Assembly (NCBI RefSeq): GCF_024714495.1
Contig: NZ_JAMZMJ010000006.1
Coordinates: forward strand, 328,782-392,781
Direction: 5' to 3'
DNA: 64,000 nucleotides
Origin: Marinoscillum pacificum
GTDB lineage: Bacteria > Bacteroidota > Bacteroidia > Cytophagales > Cyclobacteriaceae
Each line of letters opens with the position of its first letter. Positions within the stretch are counted from its first letter, which is position 1. Both the position numbers and the translations under genes were made by a program. The notes beneath the pieces are model-generated. The model saw only the letters and a list, made by a program, of their open reading frames with translations, ran no database searches and was not told where the DNA came from. Of the stretch, positions 51,600 through 60,799 are shown one piece after another.

Positions 51600-51626
51600 G
51601 CACCCTCATGATTCATGGGGGTGTTT
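51600..51626 (+). terminator. Terminator before the 257-residue secreted protein gene
   Basis: CACCCTCATGA (51601-51611) and TCATGGGGGTG (51613-51623) form an 11-bp stem with one wobble pair and a very tight loop, then TTTTT. The next gene's ATG (51651) is 24 bases later, which excludes the alternative ATG at 51615 as the start. Confidence 0.72.
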
Positions 51627-51650
51627 TTCACCAACCTTAATGATCGTACG

Positions 51651-52424
51651 ATGAAATTAATTCAACCAATCTTAATGACTGCTTTTTTGGCTCTTTCTTT
51701 TTGTATCAATGCACAAAATATCACTTACCGAGTGGAAGAAGCCAATGTAGACAAATACCGAGGGTATATTATGCCTGATTTTGCAATTCATTTGGGAGGT
51801 GGAACTGGGGCTGCTATCGACGTTGGAGCTGTGGCACAATATAGACTGCCTGTTTTGCCTATTACCCTTAGAGGTAACATGCGATGGGAGCTTATTGGAG
51901 TAGGTAAGTCTGATATGGGTAATACAGGTGTTTTAGATGTAGGCGGTATGTTTCCAATCATTCCCGGACGAAGAAAGGATGATCGTGTGAAAGTGATCAC
52001 GGACTACAGTTATTCTTCATCTTCTATCAGTGAATCCTATTTTTATGTAGATGGTCAAAAGAAAGCAGATTTGCTGGCAAGAGCCGGTCTCTTTCATTTG
52101 ATTTCATCAAAAGGACTTAGTACCACTGGGTTTTCTGGTGGTGTTGCTTTTCGCATGATTAAGCATGCGAAGGTTAGGATCAATCAAGATCAGGGATATT
52201 ATTATGAGTCCAATTTTAATTGGCAAGTTTATTCAGATGTTATGATTGCTCCAGTGTCTAATGTAGAAGAATATATGAACGATTCATTGGAGTATGGAGC
52301 TAAATTGGGGGTGCTGTCTACAGGCCAGAATTGGAATTGGTATGCCGAATTGTGTGTGTATCCCAAAGGACCTGCTTACTATATTTTCGGGTTTTTATTT
52401 GATCTGGGTTGGCACTTTAAGTGA
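51651..52424 (+). CDS. Secreted hypothetical protein, 257 aa
   Basis: From ATG 51651 the signal peptide is MKLIQPILMTAFLALSFCINAQ. The rest is an amphipathic beta-strand sequence (DFAIHLGGGTGAAIDVGAVAQYRLPVLPI in pieces, GYYYESNFNWQVYSDVMI, YFVD-like turns) and ends GFLFDLGWHFK with a terminal aromatic, so a small outer membrane barrel is likely. No family recognised. It lies 104 bases after the 588-residue protein and is separated from it by two hairpins. It is convergent with the LytTR regulator gene (6-base gap). Confidence 0.62.
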   Translation: MKLIQPILMTAFLALSFCINAQNITYRVEEANVDKYRGYIMPDFAIHLGGGTGAAIDVGAVAQYRLPVLPITLRGNMRWELIGVGKSDMGNTGVLDVGGMFPIIPGRRKDDRVKVITDYSYSSSSISESYFYVDGQKKADLLARAGLFHLISSKGLSTTGFSGGVAFRMIKHAKVRINQDQGYYYESNFNWQVYSDVMIAPVSNVEEYMNDSLEYGAKLGVLSTGQNWNWYAELCVYPKGPAYYIFGFLFDLGWHFK

Positions 52425-52430
52425 TGAAAA

Positions 52431-53123
52431 TTAGCTCAAATTCAAGCTATCCATGAATGCCGCTTTGTAGCTCCGGCCAAGTGGAATTTCATTACCCTGA
52501 ACCAACACTTTTCTGGAACTAATCCCTTCTATCAATGCGGAGTTGATGACATAGGATTTATGCACTCTGCAAAACTGGTCATCTAATTTTTCTTGAAAAG
52601 CCTTTAAAGTTTGACTGATCACATGCTGTTCCTTGTTGCGGAGAACGACTCTGGTGTAGTTGTCTTCTCCTCGGGCATAAACTACGTCACTTGGGCATAT
52701 GGCTACAGAATTGGCGCCAGATCTAATAAGCAGGTTAACCTGATTAGGATTAGCTGGTTGAGTTTGTTGTTTGGCAAAGGCCAGCCGAATGTTCATCAGT
52801 ACCTCCTCATCTCGAAAGGGTTTTAAGATATAAGCCTGAGCATTGACTTTTTCTACACGCTTGAGGGTAGCTTCATCGTAGTAGGATGTGATAAAAATGA
52901 ACGGAATTTGCCCTGAAATTAACTCAGCCAATTCAATCCCATCTTTTGATCCATGAATGTTAATGTCTAATAAAGCCAGGCTAGGTTTTTCGGACTGATA
53001 CAGTTCCAGTGCCCGCTCTGCTCGGTCACATGGGCCCACCACAGAGTATCCTGCCTCTTTCACAGTTAGCATCAGGTCTTGAGCAATCATTGGTTCATCT
53101 TCTACTATTAGGATCTTTTTCAT
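52431..53123 (-). CDS. LytTR-family response regulator
   Basis: The 230-residue product has a receiver domain with KILIVEDEPMIAQDLML, PSLALLDINIHGSKDGIELA (phospho-Asp about 54) and ITSYYDEATLKRV. A LytTR DNA-binding domain follows at about 135-230 with VVYARGEDNYTRVVLRNKEQ, FQEKLDDQFCRVHKSYVIN and EIPLGRSYKAAFMDSL. LytTR proteins bind direct repeats as side-by-side monomers. It overlaps the kinase gene upstream by 4 bases, so it is the cognate regulator. The repeats at 55040 are a candidate site. Confidence 0.93.
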   Translation of the reverse strand: MKKILIVEDEPMIAQDLMLTVKEAGYSVVGPCDRAERALELYQSEKPSLALLDINIHGSKDGIELAELISGQIPFIFITSYYDEATLKRVEKVNAQAYILKPFRDEEVLMNIRLAFAKQQTQPANPNQVNLLIRSGANSVAICPSDVVYARGEDNYTRVVLRNKEQHVISQTLKAFQEKLDDQFCRVHKSYVINSALIEGISSRKVLVQGNEIPLGRSYKAAFMDSLNLS

Positions 53124-55003
53124 GCGTCCAATGGTACTGTAATTCGTATGGTAGTGCCTCCTTCTGCTGACTGGATCATCTCTGCACGTATGGTCTGTAC
53201 CACAGATTCAATCAGGTTGGTTCCAAACGAGATTTTGGAAGTATTTGATTGGTTAGATGATCCAATGCCATTATCAGCAATATCCAACACGAAATAATTG
53301 CTTTGTTTATTTAAAGTAATGCAAATCTGTGGGTTTGAAATTTCGCTTGTAAAGGCATGTTTTACAGCATTGGTGAAAATCTCGTTGATCAGTAGCCCTA
53401 GATTAATAGCTAAGTCAGACTTTATGGTAAATGAGTCAATTTTTCTGATGATTTCTATTCGGTCATCCACTATGGCATCTTCCAAAATGTCCAAGAGTTC
53501 ATGAACGTATTGGTCACTCTCAATCAAATTGATCTGTTCACCATTGTACAAACTATTATGAACCATAGACATAGCCAAAACCCTGTTTTGGGTTTCTTGA
53601 AGCGCTATTTTGGTAGAGGTATCCTGAACTGTTTTATGTTGAATATTCAACATGCTGGAGATGACTTGCAGGTTATTTTTTACCCGGTGATGAATTTCTC
53701 TAATCAGCAGCTCTTTCTCCCGCAATGCGGAAGATATGATGTTGTTTTTGGAAGAGAGTTCTTTGTTGGATTTTTGCTTATTGGAATAGTTGATAAACAG
53801 AATGATTATGATGATGAGGGTCATCGCCAGGATGATAAGTGTGTAGTTCTTGATGACTTTCTGTCTATTGGATTCTGCGGAATACACCATGAGCTCACGT
53901 TGCTGTGCGAAGCTTAAGGAGTCTTTTTTCTTTTCAAATTCATAGTTTAGTTCAAGGGTGGTGATTTTTTTGGTTACCTCTTTGCTTTCTAGACTATCTC
54001 GAACATTTACAAACTTTTCATAGTAGTGTAGGGCTTTATCTGGTTCTGAAGACTGTTTATAGTATTCGTAAAGTGAAAAGCACAGCTCTTTTAGTTCTGA
54101 ATACAGCTGATTGGTTTGTGCCACATTATAAGCTTCAAGATATTGTTTTTCTGCAAGCGTTTTTCTGCCCTGTTTGAAGTTGATTTTACCGAGATTATTC
54201 ACCGCGGTTGCAATTACCGTAGGGTCATTACACTCTTTGGCGGCATCATATGCCAGCTGACTGTAATACTTGGACTTGTTCAGGCTATCCAACCCATAAT
54301 AGGCAAATCCCAATCCATTGGCCAGATAGACCATGCTACATACTTCGTCCGATTCTTTGACTAGTAGATAGCCTTTCATGTAATAATCCAACGCTTCCTC
54401 ATACAATCCCATGTCATAGTATGCCAATCCTATATTGCCAAGAGATGCGGCAATACGCTCAGTGATATTTAATTCTTGTCTTAAAGCCAAACCTTGCTGA
54501 TAATAGGAAAGAGCCTCTTCAAAATTCTGGTTTTCATAGTGAATGATACCAATGTTATTGAGTGTGTTTGCCGCACCTGCTTTGTCTCCGGCTGCTAGTT
54601 TAAGAGACAAAGACTCCTGATACAGGGCAAGTGCCCTTGTGTAATCTCCGAGAGCTACCTGAATAGAAGCCAAATTATTCATCAAGCCGGCAATTTTATC
54701 TTCATCTTTTGTACCTCGCCTTAGTTCTATTGCTCTTTGATAGTGACTGGATGCCTCTTCAAACATCCCCTGGACATGGAAGGTAAGGCCTAAATTATGA
54801 TTAGCATTAGCCATTCTCAGGGTATCATCAATGGTTTTCGCTAATTCAAGTGCTTTTTGAGCCAATCTCTGCGCAGAGTCTGTTTGAATAAAAAGTAAAT
54901 TGGAAGATTGAGAATTGAGCGAATCTATTTCGCTTGCTGATTGCCCATAGGAAATTATGGGTATAAAATGGAGAATAAATAGGCATGTGTAATGGAACTT
55001 CAC
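53120..55003 (-). CDS. TPR sensor histidine kinase (HisKA_2) paired with the LytTR regulator
   Basis: From GTG 55003 the product has 627 residues. A signal peptide (VKFHYTCLFILHFIPIISYG) precedes TPR repeats such as GLMNNLASIQVALGDYTRAL and YMKGYLLV. It has one membrane helix at about 384-405 and a HisKA_2 box REIHHRVKNNLQVISS with phospho-His near 436. The HATPase part is INLGLLINEIFTNAVKHAF and IADNGIGSSN. The frame extends upstream to 55054, but that extension would run over the direct repeats and lacks a signal. It overlaps the regulator by 4 bases. HisKA_2 kinase with LytTR regulator is a known Bacteroidota pairing. Confidence 0.9.
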   Translation of the reverse strand: MKFHYTCLFILHFIPIISYGQSASEIDSLNSQSSNLLFIQTDSAQRLAQKALELAKTIDDTLRMANANHNLGLTFHVQGMFEEASSHYQRAIELRRGTKDEDKIAGLMNNLASIQVALGDYTRALALYQESLSLKLAAGDKAGAANTLNNIGIIHYENQNFEEALSYYQQGLALRQELNITERIAASLGNIGLAYYDMGLYEEALDYYMKGYLLVKESDEVCSMVYLANGLGFAYYGLDSLNKSKYYSQLAYDAAKECNDPTVIATAVNNLGKINFKQGRKTLAEKQYLEAYNVAQTNQLYSELKELCFSLYEYYKQSSEPDKALHYYEKFVNVRDSLESKEVTKKITTLELNYEFEKKKDSLSFAQQRELMVYSAESNRQKVIKNYTLIILAMTLIIIIILFINYSNKQKSNKELSSKNNIISSALREKELLIREIHHRVKNNLQVISSMLNIQHKTVQDTSTKIALQETQNRVLAMSMVHNSLYNGEQINLIESDQYVHELLDILEDAIVDDRIEIIRKIDSFTIKSDLAINLGLLINEIFTNAVKHAFTSEISNPQICITLNKQSNYFVLDIADNGIGSSNQSNTSKISFGTNLIESVVQTIRAEMIQSAEGGTTIRITVPLDA

Positions 55004-55039
55004 ACCGTTAAGATAAAAGGATCTTTGAAAACAGGAGAA

Positions 55040-55078
55040 GTGTTGTTGGCTCAAAGAATGTGTCGTTTACTCAAAAGA
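55040..55078. promoter_or_regulatory. Candidate LytTR operator: two direct repeats 20 bp apart
   Basis: GTGTTGTTGGCTCAAAGA (55040-55057) and GTGTCGTTTACTCAAAAGA (55060-55078) are imperfect direct repeats starting 20 bases apart, with most of their bases identical. The core GTT-N-R fits the loose LytTR site. They lie between the kinase gene and the divergent secreted gene at 55132. Confidence 0.55.
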
Positions 55079-55131
55079 TTCTGAGGCTAGTCAAACTTGA
55101 TCTTAGATTGGTCATATAAAATCGTAAGACC

Positions 55132-55986
55132 ATGAAAAGAATCACCTATTTAATGTTGGCATTAGTTTGTGCCAATCAATCAATTGCCCAAAGTACTGCA
55201 ACTGTTTATGCAGATGGACAGGAGACCAACCAGATTGTACCTGGCACTAAAGAGTACACTGTTGAGTTTCCCATCAATGAAGCTGAAGCCAACAAGGCAT
55301 TTGCTGCCCCATTAAACATTACTGGAGCTGTTAATTACTCCTTGTATGTAGGAGGAGGTGAAGAAGAATTTTATCTTGATGAAGTATATTATTCCAGCGG
55401 ATCGAAGGAAGGCTACAAGAACTGGAAAAAAGTAGCAAAAGCTGGAGATATAGTAACTCAAACAATTGATGGAGATCGAGTAAATGATGTAATGAGACGA
55501 TTAGCGGAAAAAGATTGGCCAGATCGTGATTTTGAAATCAAAGTTTGGCTATCAACTGATGCAGATCTAAATGGAAATGATATTACACTTTCAGAGGCAA
55601 CAATTAACATTCCTCTTTCATTGCGGGCTGGTTATATGGCTAAAGACAATGAAGAAATCCTTGAATTTTACAAAACGGGAAATGCTTCTAATGCCATAAA
55701 CAACCCAGGATTAGCAGATGCTATTGAATCTTATATGGAGACCAAATGGCCTGCAAATGATGTAACTACTGTTAATCTAAGATACTTTGCTTACAAGGCC
55801 GGATCTAATACGGAATTCAAGTTTGAGGCATATTACATGCTTACGAAAGATGGTATTTGTAAATACAACAGTTGCTACGGTAGAGGTTCAACATCAGGAG
55901 ATAGGTATTCCATTACTTTTTTCAACAGTATGAATGTGGAGAAAAAGGTAAGCTGTGATGTAGCTGAGCAAGTTAGAAATAGATAG
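55132..55986 (+). CDS. Secreted hypothetical protein, 284 aa
   Basis: The signal peptide MKRITYLMLALVCANQSIAQ is clear. The mature protein has STATVYADGQETNQIVPGTKEYTVEFPINEAEA and later FEAYYMLTKDGICKYNSCYG and MNVEKKVSCDVAEQV, giving three cysteines that may pair. No family recognised. Divergent from the LytTR kinase gene and downstream of the candidate repeats, so it is a good candidate target of that pair. A terminator follows. Confidence 0.65.
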   Translation: MKRITYLMLALVCANQSIAQSTATVYADGQETNQIVPGTKEYTVEFPINEAEANKAFAAPLNITGAVNYSLYVGGGEEEFYLDEVYYSSGSKEGYKNWKKVAKAGDIVTQTIDGDRVNDVMRRLAEKDWPDRDFEIKVWLSTDADLNGNDITLSEATINIPLSLRAGYMAKDNEEILEFYKTGNASNAINNPGLADAIESYMETKWPANDVTTVNLRYFAYKAGSNTEFKFEAYYMLTKDGICKYNSCYGRGSTSGDRYSITFFNSMNVEKKVSCDVAEQVRNR

Positions 55987-56013
55987 CTAACATTAAGACC
56001 TTGGTCGGGATTG

Positions 56014-56039
56014 AGGTCAGCAGAGATGCTGGCCTTTTT
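56014..56039 (+). terminator. Terminator of the 284-residue secreted protein gene
   Basis: GGTCAGCA (56015-56022) and TGCTGGCC (56027-56034) form an 8-bp stem with one G-T wobble, followed by TTTTT. It sits just before the convergent murF-alr stop. A small GACC-TT-GGTC stem is found at 55997-56006. Confidence 0.75.
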
Positions 56040-58456
56040 CATTCACTCACAAACACACGCTTCACCCGCTGGCTCACATTCGTCAGGATCTCGTAGGGAA
56101 TAGTACCGCTCCAGTGTGCTAGTTCTGTGATGTTTGGTTTTTCACCAAAGATGATTACTTCATCTCCTTCTTTGGCCATCACTCCGGTCACATCGATCAT
56201 GGTCATGTCCATGCAAATGTTCCCAATAGTAGGTGCTTGCTGACCATTTACCAATACATAGGCTTTCCCATTGCCAAAAAGACGGGTATAGCCGTCGGCA
56301 TAACCTATTGCGATGGTTGCTATTTCTGAATCCGTTGTTGGTTTCCCTTTTCTGGAATACCCGATGGACTCTCCAGCTTTGACACGTTTGATTTGAGAGA
56401 TTTTAGTTTTCAAAGTACTGATGGTTTTCAAACCTGGAAGCTCATTCGAGCTATCGAATCCATACAAGCCTATGCCCAATCTTACCATGTCAAACTGATA
56501 CTCTGGCTTACGGACAATGCCTGCTGAATTCACTGCATGTTTAATCGGTTGATATCCTAATGCTTCAGAGAGTAAATCATAAGCCTGATTAAACGCTTTG
56601 GCCTGTTGATCAGTGTATTCATCTTCTGAAGAACTATCAGCGCTGGAGAAGTGCGTAAAGATACCAGCTACTCTCACTTGCGTATTTTGCTTTAGTATTC
56701 CAATTAATTCTTCCAATTGATCATCAGTGAATCCGAGGCGGTTCATACCACTCTCGATTTTCAAGTGAATAGGAGGAGGTGTATCTGTTTCTTCCAGCAA
56801 TTTATTGAGCATGCCTATGCTGTAAATCTCAGGTTCCAGATTGAACGGTTCCAAAATGCCCAGGCTATCAGGATTGACATTCATGATCATGATAGGAACA
56901 TCAATGCCTTTCCGGCGAAGGTTAATGGCTTCGTCCAGATAAGCCACTCCCAGATAATCCACCTGGTGATATTGTAGTAAATGAGCGATTTCTTCTACAC
57001 CAACTCCATAAGCAAAAGCCTTGACCATCACCATAAGTTTGGTAGATGGATTCAGTTTGGAGCGGTAAAGGTTGAGGTTGTAAGTGATGGCTTCAAAATT
57101 GACCTCCATCACTGTACCATGGCTTTTCTCCTCCAGATAACCGACTATTTTTTCCAAGCCATATTTCCTCGCACCCTTAACCAGGATGGTTTCATCAGCA
57201 AATAAAGGTGCAGCCTTTAGAAAGTCATTAACACTGTTAAATCCTTGAAAAGGTAAGTCAAACTGATTCTGATGGTTTGAGATTTCCTGGCCGATTCCGA
57301 CCAGCTGACTTACTCCATGGTTTTTCATGAGCAGGTTGACTGCCTGATAGAGTTCCTGAGCTGTCTTACCAGACTGTAGAATATCAGAAAGGATGACAGT
57401 CGTTTTTGACTTATGTGGCTGTTGCTTGAGATAATCCAATGCCACTTGAAGTCCCAACAAATCATTGTTGTAGGTATCGTCGAGAATGTAGCAGTTATTT
57501 TGTCCACGCTTCAACTCCAGGCGCATGGGTACAGGTTTCAGCTCGTCAATACCTTTTTGAATATATTCTTCTTTTTCACCCAGTAAAAGGGCAGCAGAGA
57601 TCACATGAAATAAATTTTCAAGATCCAGGTCATTGCTCCAGGGTATATGAAAGTTGTGCGGGACATTATTCACCTTGGTGTGGTAGTGGTGAATGTCCGT
57701 TTTATGAAAGTTGATATGAGCTTTTGGTTCGTCAATGCCCCAGGTAATCAATTTAGGACTGTGTTTGACTAAATAGGATCTAATGATCGAATGCCCATAG
57801 CGACAAATCACTTGCTGGCAGTTGTCAAACAGCAGTGCTTTCTCTTCCAGCTTTTCCTCCAGGCTTTCAAATCCTTCAGAGTGTGCTTCACCAATGTTGG
57901 TAAATATTCCAATAGAAGGCTGAATCATGTTGGCCAGCCTTTGCATCTCGCCTTTTTTAGAAACCCCTGCTTCAAACACACCGATTTCATGGGATTCATT
58001 CAGTGGCCAAAGGGATAGGGGTACTCCAAGCTGAGAATTGAAGCTTTTGGGACTTTTTGCTACTTCGAATTGATGACTCAATAGCGTAGAGAGCCATTCC
58101 TTCACAATGGTCTTTCCGTTGCTGCCAGTAATACCCACCACGGGGATTTGAAACTTGGATCTATGAGTTTGAGCAAGTAGCTGAAAACTTGCCATCACAT
58201 CTTTTACCTGAAGGATATTGATATCCGAAGATGAATGTTGAATCTTTTTAGCGACCAGGAAATTCTTGCATCCACGTTGAATCAATGCGGAAATATATTC
58301 ATGTCCATCATGATTGCTCCCTGGCAATGCAATGAATAGTTCATTGGCCGATCCTGTGGCTTTTCTGGAGTCATAGACAATAGTATTGATTGCCAGATCT
58401 TCAGATTGAGCCAGAAATGTTGCTTGAAGTATTGACGCTATTTCGCTGATTAGCAT
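56039..58456 (-). CDS. murF-alr: Fused UDP-MurNAc-tripeptide:D-Ala-D-Ala ligase / alanine racemase
   Basis: The 805-residue product joins two enzymes. MurF (about 1-435) has DSRKATGSANELFIALPGSNHDGHEYI read in part, P-loop VGITGSNGKTIVKEWL, GVFEAGVSKKGEM and DDTYNNDLLGLQVALD. Alr (about 440-805) has VMEVNFEAITYNLNLY, PLP-Lys segment VMVKAFAYG, AVNSAGIVRKPEYQFDMVRLGIGLYG, and the ending ICMDMTMIDVTG with the catalytic-Tyr region. Both steps supply D-Ala-containing muropeptides, so channelling is likely. The fusion is widespread in Bacteroidota. The GNAT gene lies 4 bases upstream on the same strand. Confidence 0.95.
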   Translation of the reverse strand: MLISEIASILQATFLAQSEDLAINTIVYDSRKATGSANELFIALPGSNHDGHEYISALIQRGCKNFLVAKKIQHSSSDINILQVKDVMASFQLLAQTHRSKFQIPVVGITGSNGKTIVKEWLSTLLSHQFEVAKSPKSFNSQLGVPLSLWPLNESHEIGVFEAGVSKKGEMQRLANMIQPSIGIFTNIGEAHSEGFESLEEKLEEKALLFDNCQQVICRYGHSIIRSYLVKHSPKLITWGIDEPKAHINFHKTDIHHYHTKVNNVPHNFHIPWSNDLDLENLFHVISAALLLGEKEEYIQKGIDELKPVPMRLELKRGQNNCYILDDTYNNDLLGLQVALDYLKQQPHKSKTTVILSDILQSGKTAQELYQAVNLLMKNHGVSQLVGIGQEISNHQNQFDLPFQGFNSVNDFLKAAPLFADETILVKGARKYGLEKIVGYLEEKSHGTVMEVNFEAITYNLNLYRSKLNPSTKLMVMVKAFAYGVGVEEIAHLLQYHQVDYLGVAYLDEAINLRRKGIDVPIMIMNVNPDSLGILEPFNLEPEIYSIGMLNKLLEETDTPPPIHLKIESGMNRLGFTDDQLEELIGILKQNTQVRVAGIFTHFSSADSSSEDEYTDQQAKAFNQAYDLLSEALGYQPIKHAVNSAGIVRKPEYQFDMVRLGIGLYGFDSSNELPGLKTISTLKTKISQIKRVKAGESIGYSRKGKPTTDSEIATIAIGYADGYTRLFGNGKAYVLVNGQQAPTIGNICMDMTMIDVTGVMAKEGDEVIIFGEKPNITELAHWSGTIPYEILTNVSQRVKRVFVSE

Positions 58457-58459
58457 AGG

Positions 58460-59308
58460 CTAAATTATCAATTCGAGTTCAAATTGATCAATTTCATTCA
58501 TGAACCCCATTTTTTCTAAAGCATCTGTGGTTTCTAATTCAGATTCTGGAATATTGAGAATGGTCAATTCTGCTGAATGAGTATATTGATGACACGCTGA
58601 TACCAATTGCTTCCCTATCCCTTTTTTGCGATGATCGGAGTGCACTGCTAATTGTGAAATACGGCCTAAATCTGGTTGAAAAACCAAATGTCCTACAGGT
58701 TGATTGTCCATTCTGGCGATCAATACTTTTTCGTGTTTCAGGTTGTAGTGTAGTTGATTGGTGCTGTCCATAAAACATGGTTCAAAACTCAAGTTGTTAA
58801 TCAATGAGTCGTTCCATTCACCAGGTTCAATAGTTAAATTAGTGTTATTTGATACTTTAATTTGATCTGTGAGTTTGTAGCATTTCAGTACTCTGGTGAA
58901 TTTGAATCCCAGGTTTTCGTAAAGCTTCTGGGCTCGCATGTTTTTGTCTACTACTTCCAATAACACACGCTCGGCGCCAGTTGCCTTTAGTTTCGGAAAT
59001 AGGTATTCATAGAGTCGATTAGCCATTTTTTCACCCTGTCTATTGATCCGGGTGCCAGTCCCACCATTATAAATCGTCTTCTTTTTCTGGTAGGTATTGA
59101 TTGTATGTAGAATGAATGATTCAATCTTATTTCCAGACATGGCCACTCCACTCAGTTCTGTTGAAATATTGAACTTGGAGTAAATACGCCTATGAAACTG
59201 CTCTTTGCCTGGACGAAATGAAACGAAATACTTCGAGAAGGCATCCAGAAAAGCATCAAGGAGTTCCTCGAAGTATTCGGTGCGGTACTCAGTAAAATGA
59301 ACGCTCAT
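58460..59308 (-). CDS. GNAT N-acetyltransferase with two GNAT-like domains
   Basis: The 282-residue product looks double. The first half (1-140) contains NRQGEKMANRLYEYLFPKLKATGAERVLLEVVDKNMRAQKLYENLGF, spelled here in part, with the usual ARA-x-YENLGF C-terminal motif. The second half (150-282) has ISQLAVHSDHRKKGIGKQLVSACHQY, which is the acetyl-CoA loop HRKKGIG, and EKMGFMNEIDQFEL. It may acetylate an amine or peptide in cell-wall or stress work. It lies 3 bases before murF-alr and 6 bases after the stress protein gene. Confidence 0.8.
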   Translation of the reverse strand: MSVHFTEYRTEYFEELLDAFLDAFSKYFVSFRPGKEQFHRRIYSKFNISTELSGVAMSGNKIESFILHTINTYQKKKTIYNGGTGTRINRQGEKMANRLYEYLFPKLKATGAERVLLEVVDKNMRAQKLYENLGFKFTRVLKCYKLTDQIKVSNNTNLTIEPGEWNDSLINNLSFEPCFMDSTNQLHYNLKHEKVLIARMDNQPVGHLVFQPDLGRISQLAVHSDHRKKGIGKQLVSACHQYTHSAELTILNIPESELETTDALEKMGFMNEIDQFELELII

Positions 59309-59314
59309 GAATGA

Positions 59315-60148
59315 TTACTCATGGAAGCTGAGTAGCGGAATATCTATATCAATAGCGATATTTTTCGTCACTGATTTTCTAAAGAGTTTAGCAAAAAAAG
59401 AATACTCTCTCGGAATCATCGCTAGCAAGTCTAATTCATGAGTCTTTGTAAATTCAACAATCCCCTTGGTGGTAGAGTTGCCCTGGACGGTACGTGCTGA
59501 ACAATTGTAATCTTTGAAACGCTCTGAAATTTCCTTTAATAATTTCTGGTCTTGTGCAGTCAACTTGTCTGGGTCATCCACAATAGAGAAGACATATACT
59601 TTCGCATCAAACATCTTGGCAAACACCCCGATCAAGTCCAATCGTTTAGTGTTTTTGATTTCAGAAAGATCAGAGGCAAACCCAATCTTTTTTGGAGCAA
59701 ACTCATGAATGTTTTCCGGGATGACAATCACTGGTACCTTAGAAGTCTCTATGATGTCGGTTGCTCTGGTACCTATCAGGTGCTCGATTGAGTCATGCTC
59801 CGCTCTCGTACCCATGATGATCAAGTCAATGTCTTTTTGCTCGGACTCTGAGTAAATAGCATCTGTCAGATAAGACACAAAGCGGTCAGCTTCATGAGGT
59901 ACGTCTTTCAGTTCGATCACTTCAGATTCCAGCTCAGCAAAGCTTTGCTTTACTTGTGTTTCATAATCCATCATGATGGAGTCAATCAAACTGCCACCAA
60001 CAAAATCTGGATGAGGATGGTGCACATGGACTGCATTGACCATGTGTATTTTTGCATTCAGCGGCTTGGCCACCTGTATCGCTACTTTCAGCGCATTTTT
60101 AGAACATGCGGAAAAATCTATAGGAACCAGTATATTTTTAATATTCAT
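59315..60148 (-). CDS. Universal stress protein, two Usp domains
   Basis: The 277-residue product has tandem UspA folds. The first starts NIKNILVPIDFSACSKNALKVAIQVAKPLNA and has DLIIMGTRAEHDSIEHLIGTRATDIIETSKVPVIVIPE, read in pieces. The second starts near APKKIGFASDLSEI and ends with EYSFFAKLFRKSVTKNIAIDIDIPLLSFH. The G-x2-G-x9-G(S/T) ATP motif is only partly kept, so nucleotide binding is unclear. It is upstream of the GNAT and murF-alr genes on the same strand. Confidence 0.85.
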   Translation of the reverse strand: MNIKNILVPIDFSACSKNALKVAIQVAKPLNAKIHMVNAVHVHHPHPDFVGGSLIDSIMMDYETQVKQSFAELESEVIELKDVPHEADRFVSYLTDAIYSESEQKDIDLIIMGTRAEHDSIEHLIGTRATDIIETSKVPVIVIPENIHEFAPKKIGFASDLSEIKNTKRLDLIGVFAKMFDAKVYVFSIVDDPDKLTAQDQKLLKEISERFKDYNCSARTVQGNSTTKGIVEFTKTHELDLLAMIPREYSFFAKLFRKSVTKNIAIDIDIPLLSFHE

Positions 60149-60337
60149 TTCTCAGGCTTTCTTGTTATAAATTAAAAGTAACCTCCTCCTATGAATTTCC
60201 CAACGAAATAGGTCGTTCATCCACATGACTTTTTTCATTCGCCATAGCGGTAGGAAATATCGTTCCTGATTTTTGAGTTTCTTATTCTGTAGAAACACAT
60301 TATCTTCACCCCCTAAATCAGAAAAAAATTAATTGTC

Positions 60338-60799
60338 ATGCCAATTGAGATAAGTAGTTTCGAAGAGTTTTCCACCTATGTAGGAAAAGATTTGGGTACT
60401 TCTGAACCACTAGAAATCACACAAGAACAGATCAATAAGTTTGCTGATGCAACATTAGATCACCAGTGGATTCACGTCGATATTGAAAGAGCAAAAGCGG
60501 GGCCTTTCGGTCAGCCAATCGCTCATGGTTACCTTACTTTATCGCTCGTTCCTAACATGTGGGAGCAGATCTTGGTAGCAAAAAATCTAAAGATGATGGT
60601 GAACTACGGCATGAACAATCTGAAATTTGGTCAGCCGGTACCAGTGGGAAGTAAGCTATTGCTTTCAGCTCATCTGGAAAACGTAACGAACCTTCGTGGA
60701 ATCTGTAAAGCAGAAATTGGTGCGAGAATGGAAGTGGTAGGCGAGAAAAAACCCGCCTTCACAGCTACCATGATTTTGCTTTATCACTTCGATTCTTAA
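60338..60799 (+). CDS. MaoC family dehydratase
   Basis: The 153-residue product has the hot-dog-fold hydratase motif: ATLDHQWIHVDIERAKAGPFGQPIAHGYLTLSLVPNM, read in part, with Asp and His in DHQWIH and the GPFG-x-PIAHG loop at about 53-71. It adds water to enoyl-CoA or a related acyl substrate. Relatives are often called bifunctional enoyl-CoA hydratase. Substrate not readable. It is divergent from the stress protein gene. Confidence 0.86.
   Translation: MPIEISSFEEFSTYVGKDLGTSEPLEITQEQINKFADATLDHQWIHVDIERAKAGPFGQPIAHGYLTLSLVPNMWEQILVAKNLKMMVNYGMNNLKFGQPVPVGSKLLLSAHLENVTNLRGICKAEIGARMEVVGEKKPAFTATMILLYHFDS

Noticed and set aside
51615..51650. ATG at 51615 as the start of the 257-residue secreted protein
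   Set aside because: It lies inside a terminator stem; the signal peptide starts at 51651.
55004..55054. Upstream start of the LytTR-linked kinase at 55054
   Set aside because: It would place a non-signal extension in front of a good signal peptide and run into the direct-repeat region.
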